From contig DGXN01000029.1 in the NCBI GenBank assembly GCA_002396335.1, positions 32,558-55,015 of the forward strand: a stretch of DNA of 22,458 bases, given 5' to 3'. This DNA comes from Bacteroidales bacterium UBA4231. GTDB lineage: Bacteria > Bacteroidota > Bacteroidia > Bacteroidales > UBA932. The position numbers were made by a program, and so were the translations under genes. The notes beneath the pieces were generated by a model that was not told where the DNA came from, searched no databases, and worked only from the letters and a program-made list of their open reading frames with translations. Shown here piece after piece: positions 6,666 through 13,411 of the stretch (position 1 is the stretch's first letter; each line of letters starts with the position of its first letter).

Positions 6666-7598
6666 TTACAGGTTTACTTGTTCCAAAAGGAATTTTTCCG
6701 CGTCCTGGGCGGCCTTGCATCCCGAAGCGGCGGCGGTGACAGCCTGCCGGTAGCGGGGATCCTGCACGTCTCCGGCTGCGAACACGCCGGGAACATTGGT
6801 GCAGGCGCTCTTCCCTTCGGTAAGGATGTAGCCGTTGGCGTCGGTTTCAATCCAGGGAGCGAAGAGCTCCGACGCCGGAGTATGGCCGATGGCGAGGAAA
6901 AATCCGTCGATGGCGATATCAAAAACAGTGCCGTCTTTCCTGAGGAGGCGGGCTCCGGTGACGCCCATCGCGTCGCCCAGGACTTCCTGCGTGTTGCAGT
7001 TCCAGAGGACTTCGATGTTTTCGGTTCCCAGGACCTTCTGCTGCATGATCTTGGATGCGCGGAACACGTCCCGGCGTACAATCATATACACCTTTTTGGC
7101 CAGGGATGCCAGGTACAGCGCCTCTTCACAGGCCGTATCTCCGCCGCCCACGACAGCTACGGTGCGCTTGCGGTAGAAGAACCCGTCGCAGGTGGCGCAG
7201 GCACTGACGCCGGCACCTTTGAATTTTTCCTCCGAGGGGAGGCCCAGATAACGGGCCTGCGCTCCGGTGGCGATGATCAGGGCGTCAGCTTCCAGCTGTT
7301 TCTCTCCGTCGATGGTGACGCGGAAAGGACGCTGGCCCAGGTCTACGGCGGTGGCGGTACCCTGGCGGACGTCGGCCCCGAAACTGCGGGCCTGCTCGCG
7401 CATGGAGTCCATGAGCGTGTTGGCGTCTACGCCGCCCGGAAAGCCGGGAAAGTTCTCGATGACGGTGGTGGTGGTGAGCTGTCCGCCGGGCTGGATGCCT
7501 TCATACAGGACAGGGGAGATATTGGCACGGGCTGCGTAGATGGCTGCCGTGAATCCGGCAGGACCGCCGCCCAGGATGAGTGTTCTGATCTTTTCCAT
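6666..7598 (-). CDS. trxB: Thioredoxin-disulfide reductase
   Basis: This cytosolic FAD/NADPH enzyme reduces thioredoxin. The 310-residue length is typical. The FAD-binding GGGPAG motif is at residues 10-15, the redox-active CATC pair at 134-137, the NADPH-binding GGGDTA at 151-156 with VRRD and RASK just downstream, and the second FAD motif GVFAAGDVQDP near the C-terminus with the closing RQAVTAAASG. All catalytic elements are intact. It lies 15 nt downstream of the LysM gene and 4 nt upstream of bamD, without a promoter of its own that I can see. Confidence 0.96.
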   Translation of the reverse strand: MEKIRTLILGGGPAGFTAAIYAARANISPVLYEGIQPGGQLTTTTVIENFPGFPGGVDANTLMDSMREQARSFGADVRQGTATAVDLGQRPFRVTIDGEKQLEADALIIATGAQARYLGLPSEEKFKGAGVSACATCDGFFYRKRTVAVVGGGDTACEEALYLASLAKKVYMIVRRDVFRASKIMQQKVLGTENIEVLWNCNTQEVLGDAMGVTGARLLRKDGTVFDIAIDGFFLAIGHTPASELFAPWIETDANGYILTEGKSACTNVPGVFAAGDVQDPRYRQAVTAAASGCKAAQDAEKFLLEQVNL

Positions 7599-7613
7599 GG
7601 AATGGAGTTCGTT

Positions 7614-9242
7614 TTATTGGAGGGTTGTGGAGTAATTCTTCTCGAAAATGATGCGGCGGACAGCGCTGTTGTGGAGGTTGCCTTTGGCGTCCTGGACAAA
7701 GAGGAAGTCCGTATGCAGGCCGCGGACACGTTCAGAGCCCAGCATCCGGGTCCAGCCTGTTCCGTAGCGGGCGCAGGCGCCGATGAACATGCGGGCCGTG
7801 TCGTAACCCTGGAAAGCGAACTGGGACGGCTCCGTACGGAAAAGGGCCCGGTAAGTGCGGACGAAACGGTCTACCGCAGGGGAGGAGTAATCCACAAAGT
7901 AGGAACTGCTGATATGCAGGGATGCGTCATGGTAGGCGCTGCCTTCGATGGTGTCGAAGGTACGGACCTTCGAAGGGGCGTACATCACCACGTTGTAACC
8001 TTTTCCGCTCATGATGCCCAGGTTGCGCACCACGTCGCCCATGAAGGCTTCGCTTTCAGAAGCTACGACTACGCGGTTCACGCCGCCTTTGACCATGGTA
8101 CCGGAAAGGATGGCGGGGATGCCGCGGCCTTCCACGATGGCGTAATTGACTATTTCGTAAGAGAGTTCTTCATGGGCCATGGCACTGCGGATCGCCACGG
8201 AAGCCGTAACGTTGGAGGCGCCTTTCTCGGTAATGAGAATCACTTTGTCACCGTCTTCCAGGTCGTCTTTCACCCAGTCGGCCAGGTCTTCATACTGGTG
8301 GTCCACGGCGGACGGGGCCTGGATGAAGGCCGAGTAATTCGTGCTGAGCGAGGCGGCTTTCTGGTCCAGCGGCGAGATGACCGGGACACGGCCGTCCACC
8401 CGCTGCAGGATGGCTTCCAGGTCGCGCGAAGCGACGGGGCCCAGTACGAAATTGCTCTTTACCAGGGCGTCGATGGGCGGGATGCCGGCATTCAGGTCAT
8501 AGACATGAAGCTGGATTTTGGTTCCTTCGGCCTCCATGTCTTTGACGGCCATCAGGACGCCGGAATAGAAGTCCATGTTGATTTCGCTGGCCGACGATGC
8601 CGCCTTGAGCGGGAGAATCAGGGAGAAATCCACCTTGTCCAGCGCCTGGAAAGTGAGGACGGAGGCGGAGTCCGTTTCGGGAAGGACGGGCTCCTGGGGC
8701 GGAGGGATGACGCAGACGGTGTCCACGGCCGGTTTTTCCGGCTGGTCCGGCGTCTCCTCGCGGGTGTCGGCGACAGCGACCGTCTTCTTCACTGGAATCT
8801 TCAGGACCTGGCGGGTGCTGAGCTTGCGGCTCTTGAGATCGTTGAAGTCCATGATTTCCTTGACCGAAACGTCGTATTTGCGGGCAATGTCGTCAATGTC
8901 CTCGTACCAGCGGACGGTGTGCTCCGTGTAATCCTGGGAAGAGGTTTCCGGGGCCGATACCGTGTTTTCGCGGAAAGGGACGAGGAGGATGGCATTCTTC
9001 TGCAGGCCGGTCTCCCGGAGGGAGGGGTTGGCTTCGTAGAGGTCTTCCTCGGTGACGCCGTAGGCTTTGGTGATGCCGTAGAGGGTCTGCCTCTCCAGCA
9101 CCACATGCGACAGATACACTTTGCCGTTCAACTTGACCTTCTCCTTGGAGACGGTTACCGGCGTAGGGACGTATTCCTGAGCGGCGGAAATACCGCAGGC
9201 GACGAGGAAAATGGCGGCGAAGAAGGTGATGAGTCGTTTCAT
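7614..9242 (-). CDS. Two-LysM envelope protein with a periplasmic-binding-like C-terminal domain
   Basis: The 542-residue protein has an N-terminal signal with a possible lipobox (FLVAC, Cys16). Two LysM repeats follow, at about 45-89 (SHVVLERQTLYGITKAYGV...) and 106-150 (TEHTVRWYEDIDDIARKYDV...). After a Pro/Glu/Thr-rich linker (about 151-200), the rest (from VDFSLILPL) looks like a type I periplasmic-binding/receptor fold: MDFYSGVLMAVKDMEAEG, VLGPVASRDLEAIL, VPVISPLDQKA, FAFQGYDTARMF. LysM binds peptidoglycan or chitin-like glycans, so the protein is probably held at the cell wall. The combination recalls LpoA/LppC-like activators of peptidoglycan synthases, but that role is inferred. Neighbours are a glycosyltransferase (10-nt gap) and trxB (15-nt gap). 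Confidence 0.8.
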   Translation of the reverse strand: MKRLITFFAAIFLVACGISAAQEYVPTPVTVSKEKVKLNGKVYLSHVVLERQTLYGITKAYGVTEEDLYEANPSLRETGLQKNAILLVPFRENTVSAPETSSQDYTEHTVRWYEDIDDIARKYDVSVKEIMDFNDLKSRKLSTRQVLKIPVKKTVAVADTREETPDQPEKPAVDTVCVIPPPQEPVLPETDSASVLTFQALDKVDFSLILPLKAASSASEINMDFYSGVLMAVKDMEAEGTKIQLHVYDLNAGIPPIDALVKSNFVLGPVASRDLEAILQRVDGRVPVISPLDQKAASLSTNYSAFIQAPSAVDHQYEDLADWVKDDLEDGDKVILITEKGASNVTASVAIRSAMAHEELSYEIVNYAIVEGRGIPAILSGTMVKGGVNRVVVASESEAFMGDVVRNLGIMSGKGYNVVMYAPSKVRTFDTIEGSAYHDASLHISSSYFVDYSSPAVDRFVRTYRALFRTEPSQFAFQGYDTARMFIGACARYGTGWTRMLGSERVRGLHTDFLFVQDAKGNLHNSAVRRIIFEKNYSTTLQ

Positions 9243-9252
9243 AAGCTTTCAA

Positions 9253-10368
9253 TTATAAGGTGGCGGCAAAGTCCAGGAGGTTGCGGGAGAAAGTATCCCA
9301 TCCCAGGCGCTCTTTTTCTTTGCCGATAGCCCTGAGGCAGCTTTCTTTGAGGGAAGGGTCCGCGAAATAGCGGAGGATTTCCTTCCGGATGGCTTCGGGG
9401 CTGGGCTGATCTGCGACAATTCCCGTGCCACGCTCGCCGATGGTGCCTTTCAGGCCGCCCACGTCGGTGACGACCATGGGTACGTCGAAATGATAGGCAA
9501 TGGAGCTGATGCCGCTTTGGGTGGCACTGCGGTAGGGGAGGACGGCCAGGTCGGCCGCGCTGAAGAAAACTTTGACCCGGGCGTCGCGGATGTAGTCCGG
9601 GAAGACAAAGACCCGGTCCCGCGAGGGGAGCGAGTCGATGATCCGCTGGTACTTGTCAAAAGAACCGTAAGGCTCTCCGGCGATGACCAGCTGGTAGTCT
9701 TCGGGGAGGTTCCGGAAGGCTTCCAGAAGGATGTCCAGCCCTTTGTATTCCCGGATCAGCCCGAAGAAAAGGAGGGTTTTCCGTGCGGGGTCGATCCCCA
9801 GGCTTTCGGCCGCCTGTTCCCGGGGAAGACGCGGGCCGAAGTGTGCGTACAGCGGGTGGGGAAGGAGGATGTTGGGCGCGTCGGGGCGCAGGGACAGGAG
9901 GTCCTGCCGGACGCTTTCGGACATGCTGACAAAGCCTGTGCATCCTTTCAGGAAATACCGGGTGAGGGGTTTGTCGAACCAGTGCGCCTCGTGCGGAATG
10001 ACATTGTCCAGGACAACGACGCTCTTGCAGCCGGCGTGACGGGCTACATAGCCCAGCGAAGGGGCGAACCAGCTCATCCAGTATTTCATGACCAGAAGGT
10101 CCGGCTTCCATGCACGGATTTCGCGGGCAGTCCGGATCCAGGTAAAGGGATTCACCGTGTCCAGCAGGGCCTGCGCCTGTACGGGCGTGGCTTCATCCTC
10201 CGGGGTTACGTACTGGGTTTTGCCGGGGAAGAGGAAGTCCGGGTACTGGCGGGAGAAGGAATAGGCCCGGGTATCAGAACATTTTCCCAGTCCTTCCAGC
10301 AAGCTGGCGTTGAACTGGGAAATGCCACCCCTAAGGGGGTAAAAACTGGACAGGATGGCGACTTTCAT
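9253..10368 (-). CDS. Glycosyltransferase, family 4 (GT-B fold)
   Basis: The 371-residue protein has the N-terminal Rossmann start of GT4 enzymes (VAILSSFYPLRGGISQFNASL). The C-terminal donor-binding domain includes LLFFGLIREYKGLDILLEAF, LVIAGEPYGSF and the loop PYRSATQSGISSIAYHFDVPMV-VTDVGG, which occupies the place of the usual E-x7-E region. It has no signal peptide, so it acts on the cytosolic side of the inner membrane, transferring sugar from a nucleotide-sugar donor to an unknown acceptor. It sits 6 nt after the lipoprotein Skp gene and 10 nt before the LysM gene, so a role in envelope glycan synthesis is plausible. The sugar and acceptor cannot be read from the sequence. Confidence 0.88.
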   Translation of the reverse strand: MKVAILSSFYPLRGGISQFNASLLEGLGKCSDTRAYSFSRQYPDFLFPGKTQYVTPEDEATPVQAQALLDTVNPFTWIRTAREIRAWKPDLLVMKYWMSWFAPSLGYVARHAGCKSVVVLDNVIPHEAHWFDKPLTRYFLKGCTGFVSMSESVRQDLLSLRPDAPNILLPHPLYAHFGPRLPREQAAESLGIDPARKTLLFFGLIREYKGLDILLEAFRNLPEDYQLVIAGEPYGSFDKYQRIIDSLPSRDRVFVFPDYIRDARVKVFFSAADLAVLPYRSATQSGISSIAYHFDVPMVVTDVGGLKGTIGERGTGIVADQPSPEAIRKEILRYFADPSLKESCLRAIGKEKERLGWDTFSRNLLDFAATL

Positions 10369-10374
10369 CCTGGA

Positions 10375-10983
10375 TTATTTCTTGGTGGTCTCCTTGGTCT
10401 TGATGTAAGCGGCGTTCAGGCCGGCGAGGAGGTCTTCGGTGATGTCAAGCTTGGGGTCACCGGTAACGACGGGAGTGGAGAGGATGTTGCCTGCAGTCGC
10501 GAGGATGAGGGCGTACTGGTGTTCCACATTGTACTCCGCTACAAACTCAGCGATGGCGTTGGCAAGCTGGTTCATCATCACCTGCTGCTCCTCGGTCATT
10601 TCCTGCTGCTTGGAGACGACATACTGCTGGTAGGACTGCTGCTGCTGCTGAAGCTTCTGGTACTGGGCCTGAGCGACGGAGGTGGTCAGCAGGCCTTTGT
10701 CCACTTTGCTCTGGAAGTCGGCGGCGTCTTTTTCCAGTTTTTTGCCGCGGCGGTCGATTTCGGACTGGATGCCGGAGGTCTTGGTCTCGAATACGGAGTT
10801 CAGGTCGTTGGCCATGTCATAGCCTTCCATGATTTTGTCCATATTGAAATACACGATGCTGCCGGCGACGGCGACGCTGTCAGATGCTTCGGTGGCAGCA
10901 GGAGCTGCGGCCTGGTTCTGGTTGCAGGATACGGCGACAGCCATCACAGCGGCGGCGCCCAGAAGGATAAGAGTTTTTTTCAT
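10375..10983 (-). CDS. OmpH/Skp-family periplasmic chaperone, lipoprotein form
   Basis: The 202-residue protein carries a lipoprotein signal (AVAVSC, Cys20), then an Ala-rich spacer and an OmpH/Skp-like domain: GSIVYFNMDKIMEGYDMANDL start, a long charged and Gln-rich coiled coil (about 65-135, including a run of five Gln), and a C-terminal cap (EYNVEHQYALILATAGNIL... KLDITEDLLAGLNAAY). Skp proteins hold unfolded outer-membrane proteins in the periplasm. The lipid anchor distinguishes this copy from the soluble paralogue at 16063-16644. It is preceded by its own TAAATTTG box in the gap after pdxJ and followed 6 nt later by the glycosyltransferase. Confidence 0.8.
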   Translation of the reverse strand: MKKTLILLGAAAVMAVAVSCNQNQAAAPAATEASDSVAVAGSIVYFNMDKIMEGYDMANDLNSVFETKTSGIQSEIDRRGKKLEKDAADFQSKVDKGLLTTSVAQAQYQKLQQQQQSYQQYVVSKQQEMTEEQQVMMNQLANAIAEFVAEYNVEHQYALILATAGNILSTPVVTGDPKLDITEDLLAGLNAAYIKTKETTKK

Positions 10984-11017
10984 TATCGTTGTTGTTATAA
11001 ATTATTCGTCAAGTCTG

Positions 11018-11025
11018 CAAATTTA
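11018..11025 (-). promoter_or_regulatory. Bacteroidota -7 box (TAAATTTG) for the lipoprotein skp-like gene
   Basis: On the minus strand TAAATTTG lies 34 nt before the ATG at 10983, in the 43-nt gap after pdxJ. A TTG at 11049-11047 is 21 nt further upstream and could be the -33 element. It would let the envelope block from this gene onwards be transcribed separately from pdxJ. Confidence 0.6.
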
Positions 11026-11026
11026 G

Positions 11027-11749
11027 TCATTTTTTGCGGATTTGTGCAAGATAGGCCTGAATTGTTTGTTCCAGACCCAGATACAGCGCATCGCTGATGA
11101 GGGCGTGGCCGATAGAAACCTCGTCCGTCCAGGGAATGGTGCGGATGAAAAAGGCCAGGTTTTCCAGGGACAGGTCGTGTCCGGCGTTGAGGCCCAGGCC
11201 GCACTCGCGGGCCTTTTTGGCGGTTTCCAGATAGCGGACGACGGCCCTTTCCGGGTCCTGGGGATACTGGGCGGCATAGTCGGCCGTGTAGAGTTCCACG
11301 CGGTCGGCGCCGCAGGCGGCGGCACCTTCGGCCATGGCGGGATCCGGGTCGATGAAGATGGAGGTGCGGATGCCCCTGGCCTTGAACGTGCTGCACATAT
11401 CCGTCAGGAAATCCTTGTTGCTCAGGGTGTCCCAGCCGGCGTTGGAGGTAAGGACGTCTTGCCCGTCCGGAACCAGGGTCACCTGGTCGGGGACCACTTC
11501 CAGGACCAGGTCCACGAAACTCTGCGGGATGGGGTTGCCCTCGATATTGAATTCGGTATGCAGGAGGGGACGGATTTCGCGGACGTCGGCGTAGCGGATG
11601 TGGCGTTCGTCGGGCCGGGGGTGCACGGTAATGCCTTCTGCGCCGAAGGCTTCGCAGTCCAGGGCGGCTTTTGTGACGTCCGGGACATTTCCGCCACGAG
11701 CATTGCGCAACGTGGCGATTTTATTGATATTGACGCTGAGTCGGGTCAT
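11027..11749 (-). CDS. pdxJ: Pyridoxine 5'-phosphate synthase
   Basis: PdxJ condenses 1-deoxy-D-xylulose-5-phosphate with 3-amino-2-oxopropyl phosphate to give pyridoxine 5'-phosphate in the DXP-dependent vitamin B6 pathway. The 240-residue protein shows the family motifs in order: [18 protein letters not shown] at the N-terminus, [50 protein letters not shown] and the phosphate-binding [12 protein letters not shown]. The ATG at 11749 gives this N-terminus. An in-frame ATG 17 codons upstream is rejected because it would run through the promoter region. The TATCTTTG box at 11771-11778 lies 21 nt upstream. The gene is divergent from nadK. Confidence 0.95.
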   Translation of the reverse strand: MTRLSVNINKIATLRNARGGNVPDVTKAALDCEAFGAEGITVHPRPDERHIRYADVREIRPLLHTEFNIEGNPIPQSFVDLVLEVVPDQVTLVPDGQDVLTSNAGWDTLSNKDFLTDMCSTFKARGIRTSIFIDPDPAMAEGAAACGADRVELYTADYAAQYPQDPERAVVRYLETAKKARECGLGLNAGHDLSLENLAFFIRTIPWTDEVSIGHALISDALYLGLEQTIQAYLAQIRKK

Positions 11750-11770
11750 AAGCGGTTTGTAATTAATAGA

Positions 11771-11778
11771 CAAAGATA
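11771..11778 (-). promoter_or_regulatory. Bacteroidota -7 box (TATCTTTG) for pdxJ
   Basis: On the minus strand TATCTTTG precedes the pdxJ ATG by 21 nt. A TTG at 11800-11798 is 19 nt upstream of the box, the expected -33 spacing. It is back to back with the nadK promoter region. Confidence 0.7.
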
Positions 11779-11821
11779 CGAAAAAAAAGAGGCGGTTCAA
11801 GGTTATGTGGTGGAAAAGTGT

Positions 11822-11829
11822 TACTTTTG
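11822..11829 (+). promoter_or_regulatory. Bacteroidota -7 box (TACTTTTG) for the nadK-uppS genes
   Basis: TACTTTTG fits TAnnTTTG and lies 22 nt before the nadK ATG. I see no good -33 element at the usual spacing, so the promoter may be weak or activated. It shares a 44-nt AT-rich interval with the divergent pdxJ promoter. Confidence 0.55.
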
Positions 11830-11851
11830 CAAGTTGATTTTTACGTGCACA

Positions 11852-12676
11852 ATGAGAATCGGTTACTTTATCCTGAACGACGACCTGCGGCAGAACGAAG
11901 GTATGGTCTCGTTCCTGAAAGACCTGGAGGATAATTCCTTCGAGTTATACGAAATCAAGACCAAGTCGGACGTCCAGCCGGAAACGGACCTGGTCCTGTC
12001 GATAGGCGGTGACGGTACTTTTTTGAGTGCCGCGCACGTCGTGGCCGATATCGGCCTCCCCATCCTGGGCGTCAATTTCGGCCGTATCGGTTTTCTCTGC
12101 GAAAACAGGCCTGAAGACGTGCGTAAGGCGCTCACCGAAGGGAATTTCCGCATCGAATACCGTACCGTTCTCAATGCCACGCTGAAAGGTCCGGACGCCC
12201 GCCGTTCCATCGGCATGCTGCCTTATTCCGTGAATGAGGTGGCTGTACACCGCAGCGGATCTTCCGTTCTGGGAATCCACGTCAGCATCGACGGCGAATC
12301 CCTTCCCACTTATTGGGCCGACGGCATCCTGCTGGCCACTTCGTCCGGCTCCACCGCTTATTCGCTGTCGGTGGGAGGCCCCATCTGCACCCCGGAGACC
12401 AAGGCCCTGGTGCTGGCTCCTATCGCCCCGCATAACCTGAACGTCCGCCCGATCGTTCTCCCGGAATCGGCCAAAGTGGATATCTCCTTTGAGTCCCGCG
12501 ACGGCCGCGCCACCATGTCCATGGACAACCGCACCGTGGAAATCCGCCCGGAATGGACCATCCATGTCGAGATGGCACAGTTTTCGCTTAAACGGGTGCG
12601 GATCGCCGAATCAGGTTTCGTGAAAGCGCTCACTTCACGCCTGTTCTGGGGCGAGGACATGAGAAACAACGGTTAA
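11852..12676 (+). CDS. nadK: NAD kinase
   Basis: NAD kinase phosphorylates NAD to NADP in the cytosol. The 274-residue protein has the family-defining GGDGT at residues 52-56 (D54), the NE-containing segment [12 protein letters not shown], and the substrate/metal-binding [24 protein letters not shown]. The C-terminal RPIVLPES and SMDNRTVEI stretches also match. The ATG at 11852 is chosen because it yields the MRIGYFIL start. The frame runs upstream on the pdxJ complement, but that region carries the promoter. The next gene, uppS, begins 3 nt after the stop, so they form an operon. NADP made here is the cofactor of the nearby TrxB and glutamate dehydrogenase. Confidence 0.95.
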   Translation: MRIGYFILNDDLRQNEGMVSFLKDLEDNSFELYEIKTKSDVQPETDLVLSIGGDGTFLSAAHVVADIGLPILGVNFGRIGFLCENRPEDVRKALTEGNFRIEYRTVLNATLKGPDARRSIGMLPYSVNEVAVHRSGSSVLGIHVSIDGESLPTYWADGILLATSSGSTAYSLSVGGPICTPETKALVLAPIAPHNLNVRPIVLPESAKVDISFESRDGRATMSMDNRTVEIRPEWTIHVEMAQFSLKRVRIAESGFVKALTSRLFWGEDMRNNG

Positions 12677-12679
12677 TGT

Positions 12680-13378
12680 ATGAATAAGCTACCCCAGCAC
12701 GTGTCCATCATTATGGACGGTAACGGCCGGTGGGCCAAATCCCGCGGTCTGGATCGTGTAAAAGGCCATATCGCAGGTGTGGAAAGTGTCCGCGCCTGTC
12801 TGGAAGAAGCGGCGGAGTCCGGAGTCCGGTATCTGTCCCTCTATGCCTTTTCGGAAGAAAACTGGAACCGTCCCCAGGCCGAAGTTATGGCCCTGATGGA
12901 ACTGATGATGGACTCCATCAAGAAGGAATTCCAGTCCCTGATGAAGAACAACATCCGCTTTGTGGTGCTGGGCAACCGTTCACGGCTGAGCGACAAGCTC
13001 AATGCTTCCATCGACGAACTCATGGAAGCCTCGAAGGACAATGACCGGACTACGCTCATCGTTTTCCTGAGCTACAGCGGCAAGTGGGATCTGATGCAGG
13101 CCATGAAAAAAGCGGCCGCCACCCTTTCCCCGGAGCAGTTCCAGGCCTTGGACGCGGAGGGTTTCAGCCAGTATCTGGTCACCGCCGGCATTCCGGATCC
13201 GGACCTGCTGATCCGGACTTCCGGAGAACTGCGGATCTCCAACTACCTGCTTTGGCAGTCGGCCTATACGGAGTTTTACTTTACGGATGTCCTGTGGCCG
13301 GATTTCCGCAAACCCCAGTTCCGGGAAGCTCTCGCCGCCTATGCCGAAAGGGACCGCAGATATGGTAAAGTGAAATAA
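12680..13378 (+). CDS. uppS: Isoprenyl transferase (undecaprenyl diphosphate synthase)
   Basis: UppS extends farnesyl diphosphate with cis-isoprene units to make undecaprenyl diphosphate, the carrier lipid for peptidoglycan and surface polysaccharides. The 232-residue protein has the catalytic motif HVSIIMDGNGRWA (Asp13), the GVRYLSLYAFSEENWNRP segment, and the C-terminal signature DLLIRTSGELRISNYLLWQ followed by YTEFYFTDVLWPDF. All expected conserved residues appear present. It lies 3 nt after nadK and 33 nt before bamA, which has its own promoter. The nadK-uppS-bamA-skp order is familiar in Bacteroidales. Confidence 0.95.
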   Translation: MNKLPQHVSIIMDGNGRWAKSRGLDRVKGHIAGVESVRACLEEAAESGVRYLSLYAFSEENWNRPQAEVMALMELMMDSIKKEFQSLMKNNIRFVVLGNRSRLSDKLNASIDELMEASKDNDRTTLIVFLSYSGKWDLMQAMKKAAATLSPEQFQALDAEGFSQYLVTAGIPDPDLLIRTSGELRISNYLLWQSAYTEFYFTDVLWPDFRKPQFREALAAYAERDRRYGKVK

Positions 13379-13383
13379 TATTC

Positions 13384-13400
13384 TTATCTTTGCAAGATAA
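13384..13400 (+). promoter_or_regulatory. bamA promoter: TATCTTTG box inside a perfect 7-3-7 palindrome
   Basis: TATCTTTG at 13385-13392 fits the Bacteroidota -7 consensus, 19 nt before the bamA ATG. It is embedded in a perfect inverted repeat, TTATCTT-TGC-AAGATAA (13384-13400). The palindrome covers the -7 box and probably the start of transcription. It could be an operator or a chance dyad. Confidence 0.6.
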
Positions 13401-13411
13401 CAACCATCGGA

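Noticed and set aside
6450..9329. A 959-codon open frame on the plus strand across trxB and the LysM gene
   Set aside because: It lies opposite clearly conserved genes, crosses their intergenic gaps and has a low-complexity Gly/Val/Asp composition typical of antisense frames. It has no promoter or family match.
9253..11749. Possible polysaccharide biosynthesis island around the glycosyltransferase
   Set aside because: There is only one glycosyltransferase and no flippase, polymerase or nucleotide-sugar enzymes nearby; the neighbours are housekeeping and envelope-assembly genes.
11042..11851. A 270-codon upstream extension of the nadK frame
   Set aside because: The extension is antisense to pdxJ and runs through both promoters. 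NAD kinase homologues begin at the MRIGYFIL start at 11852.
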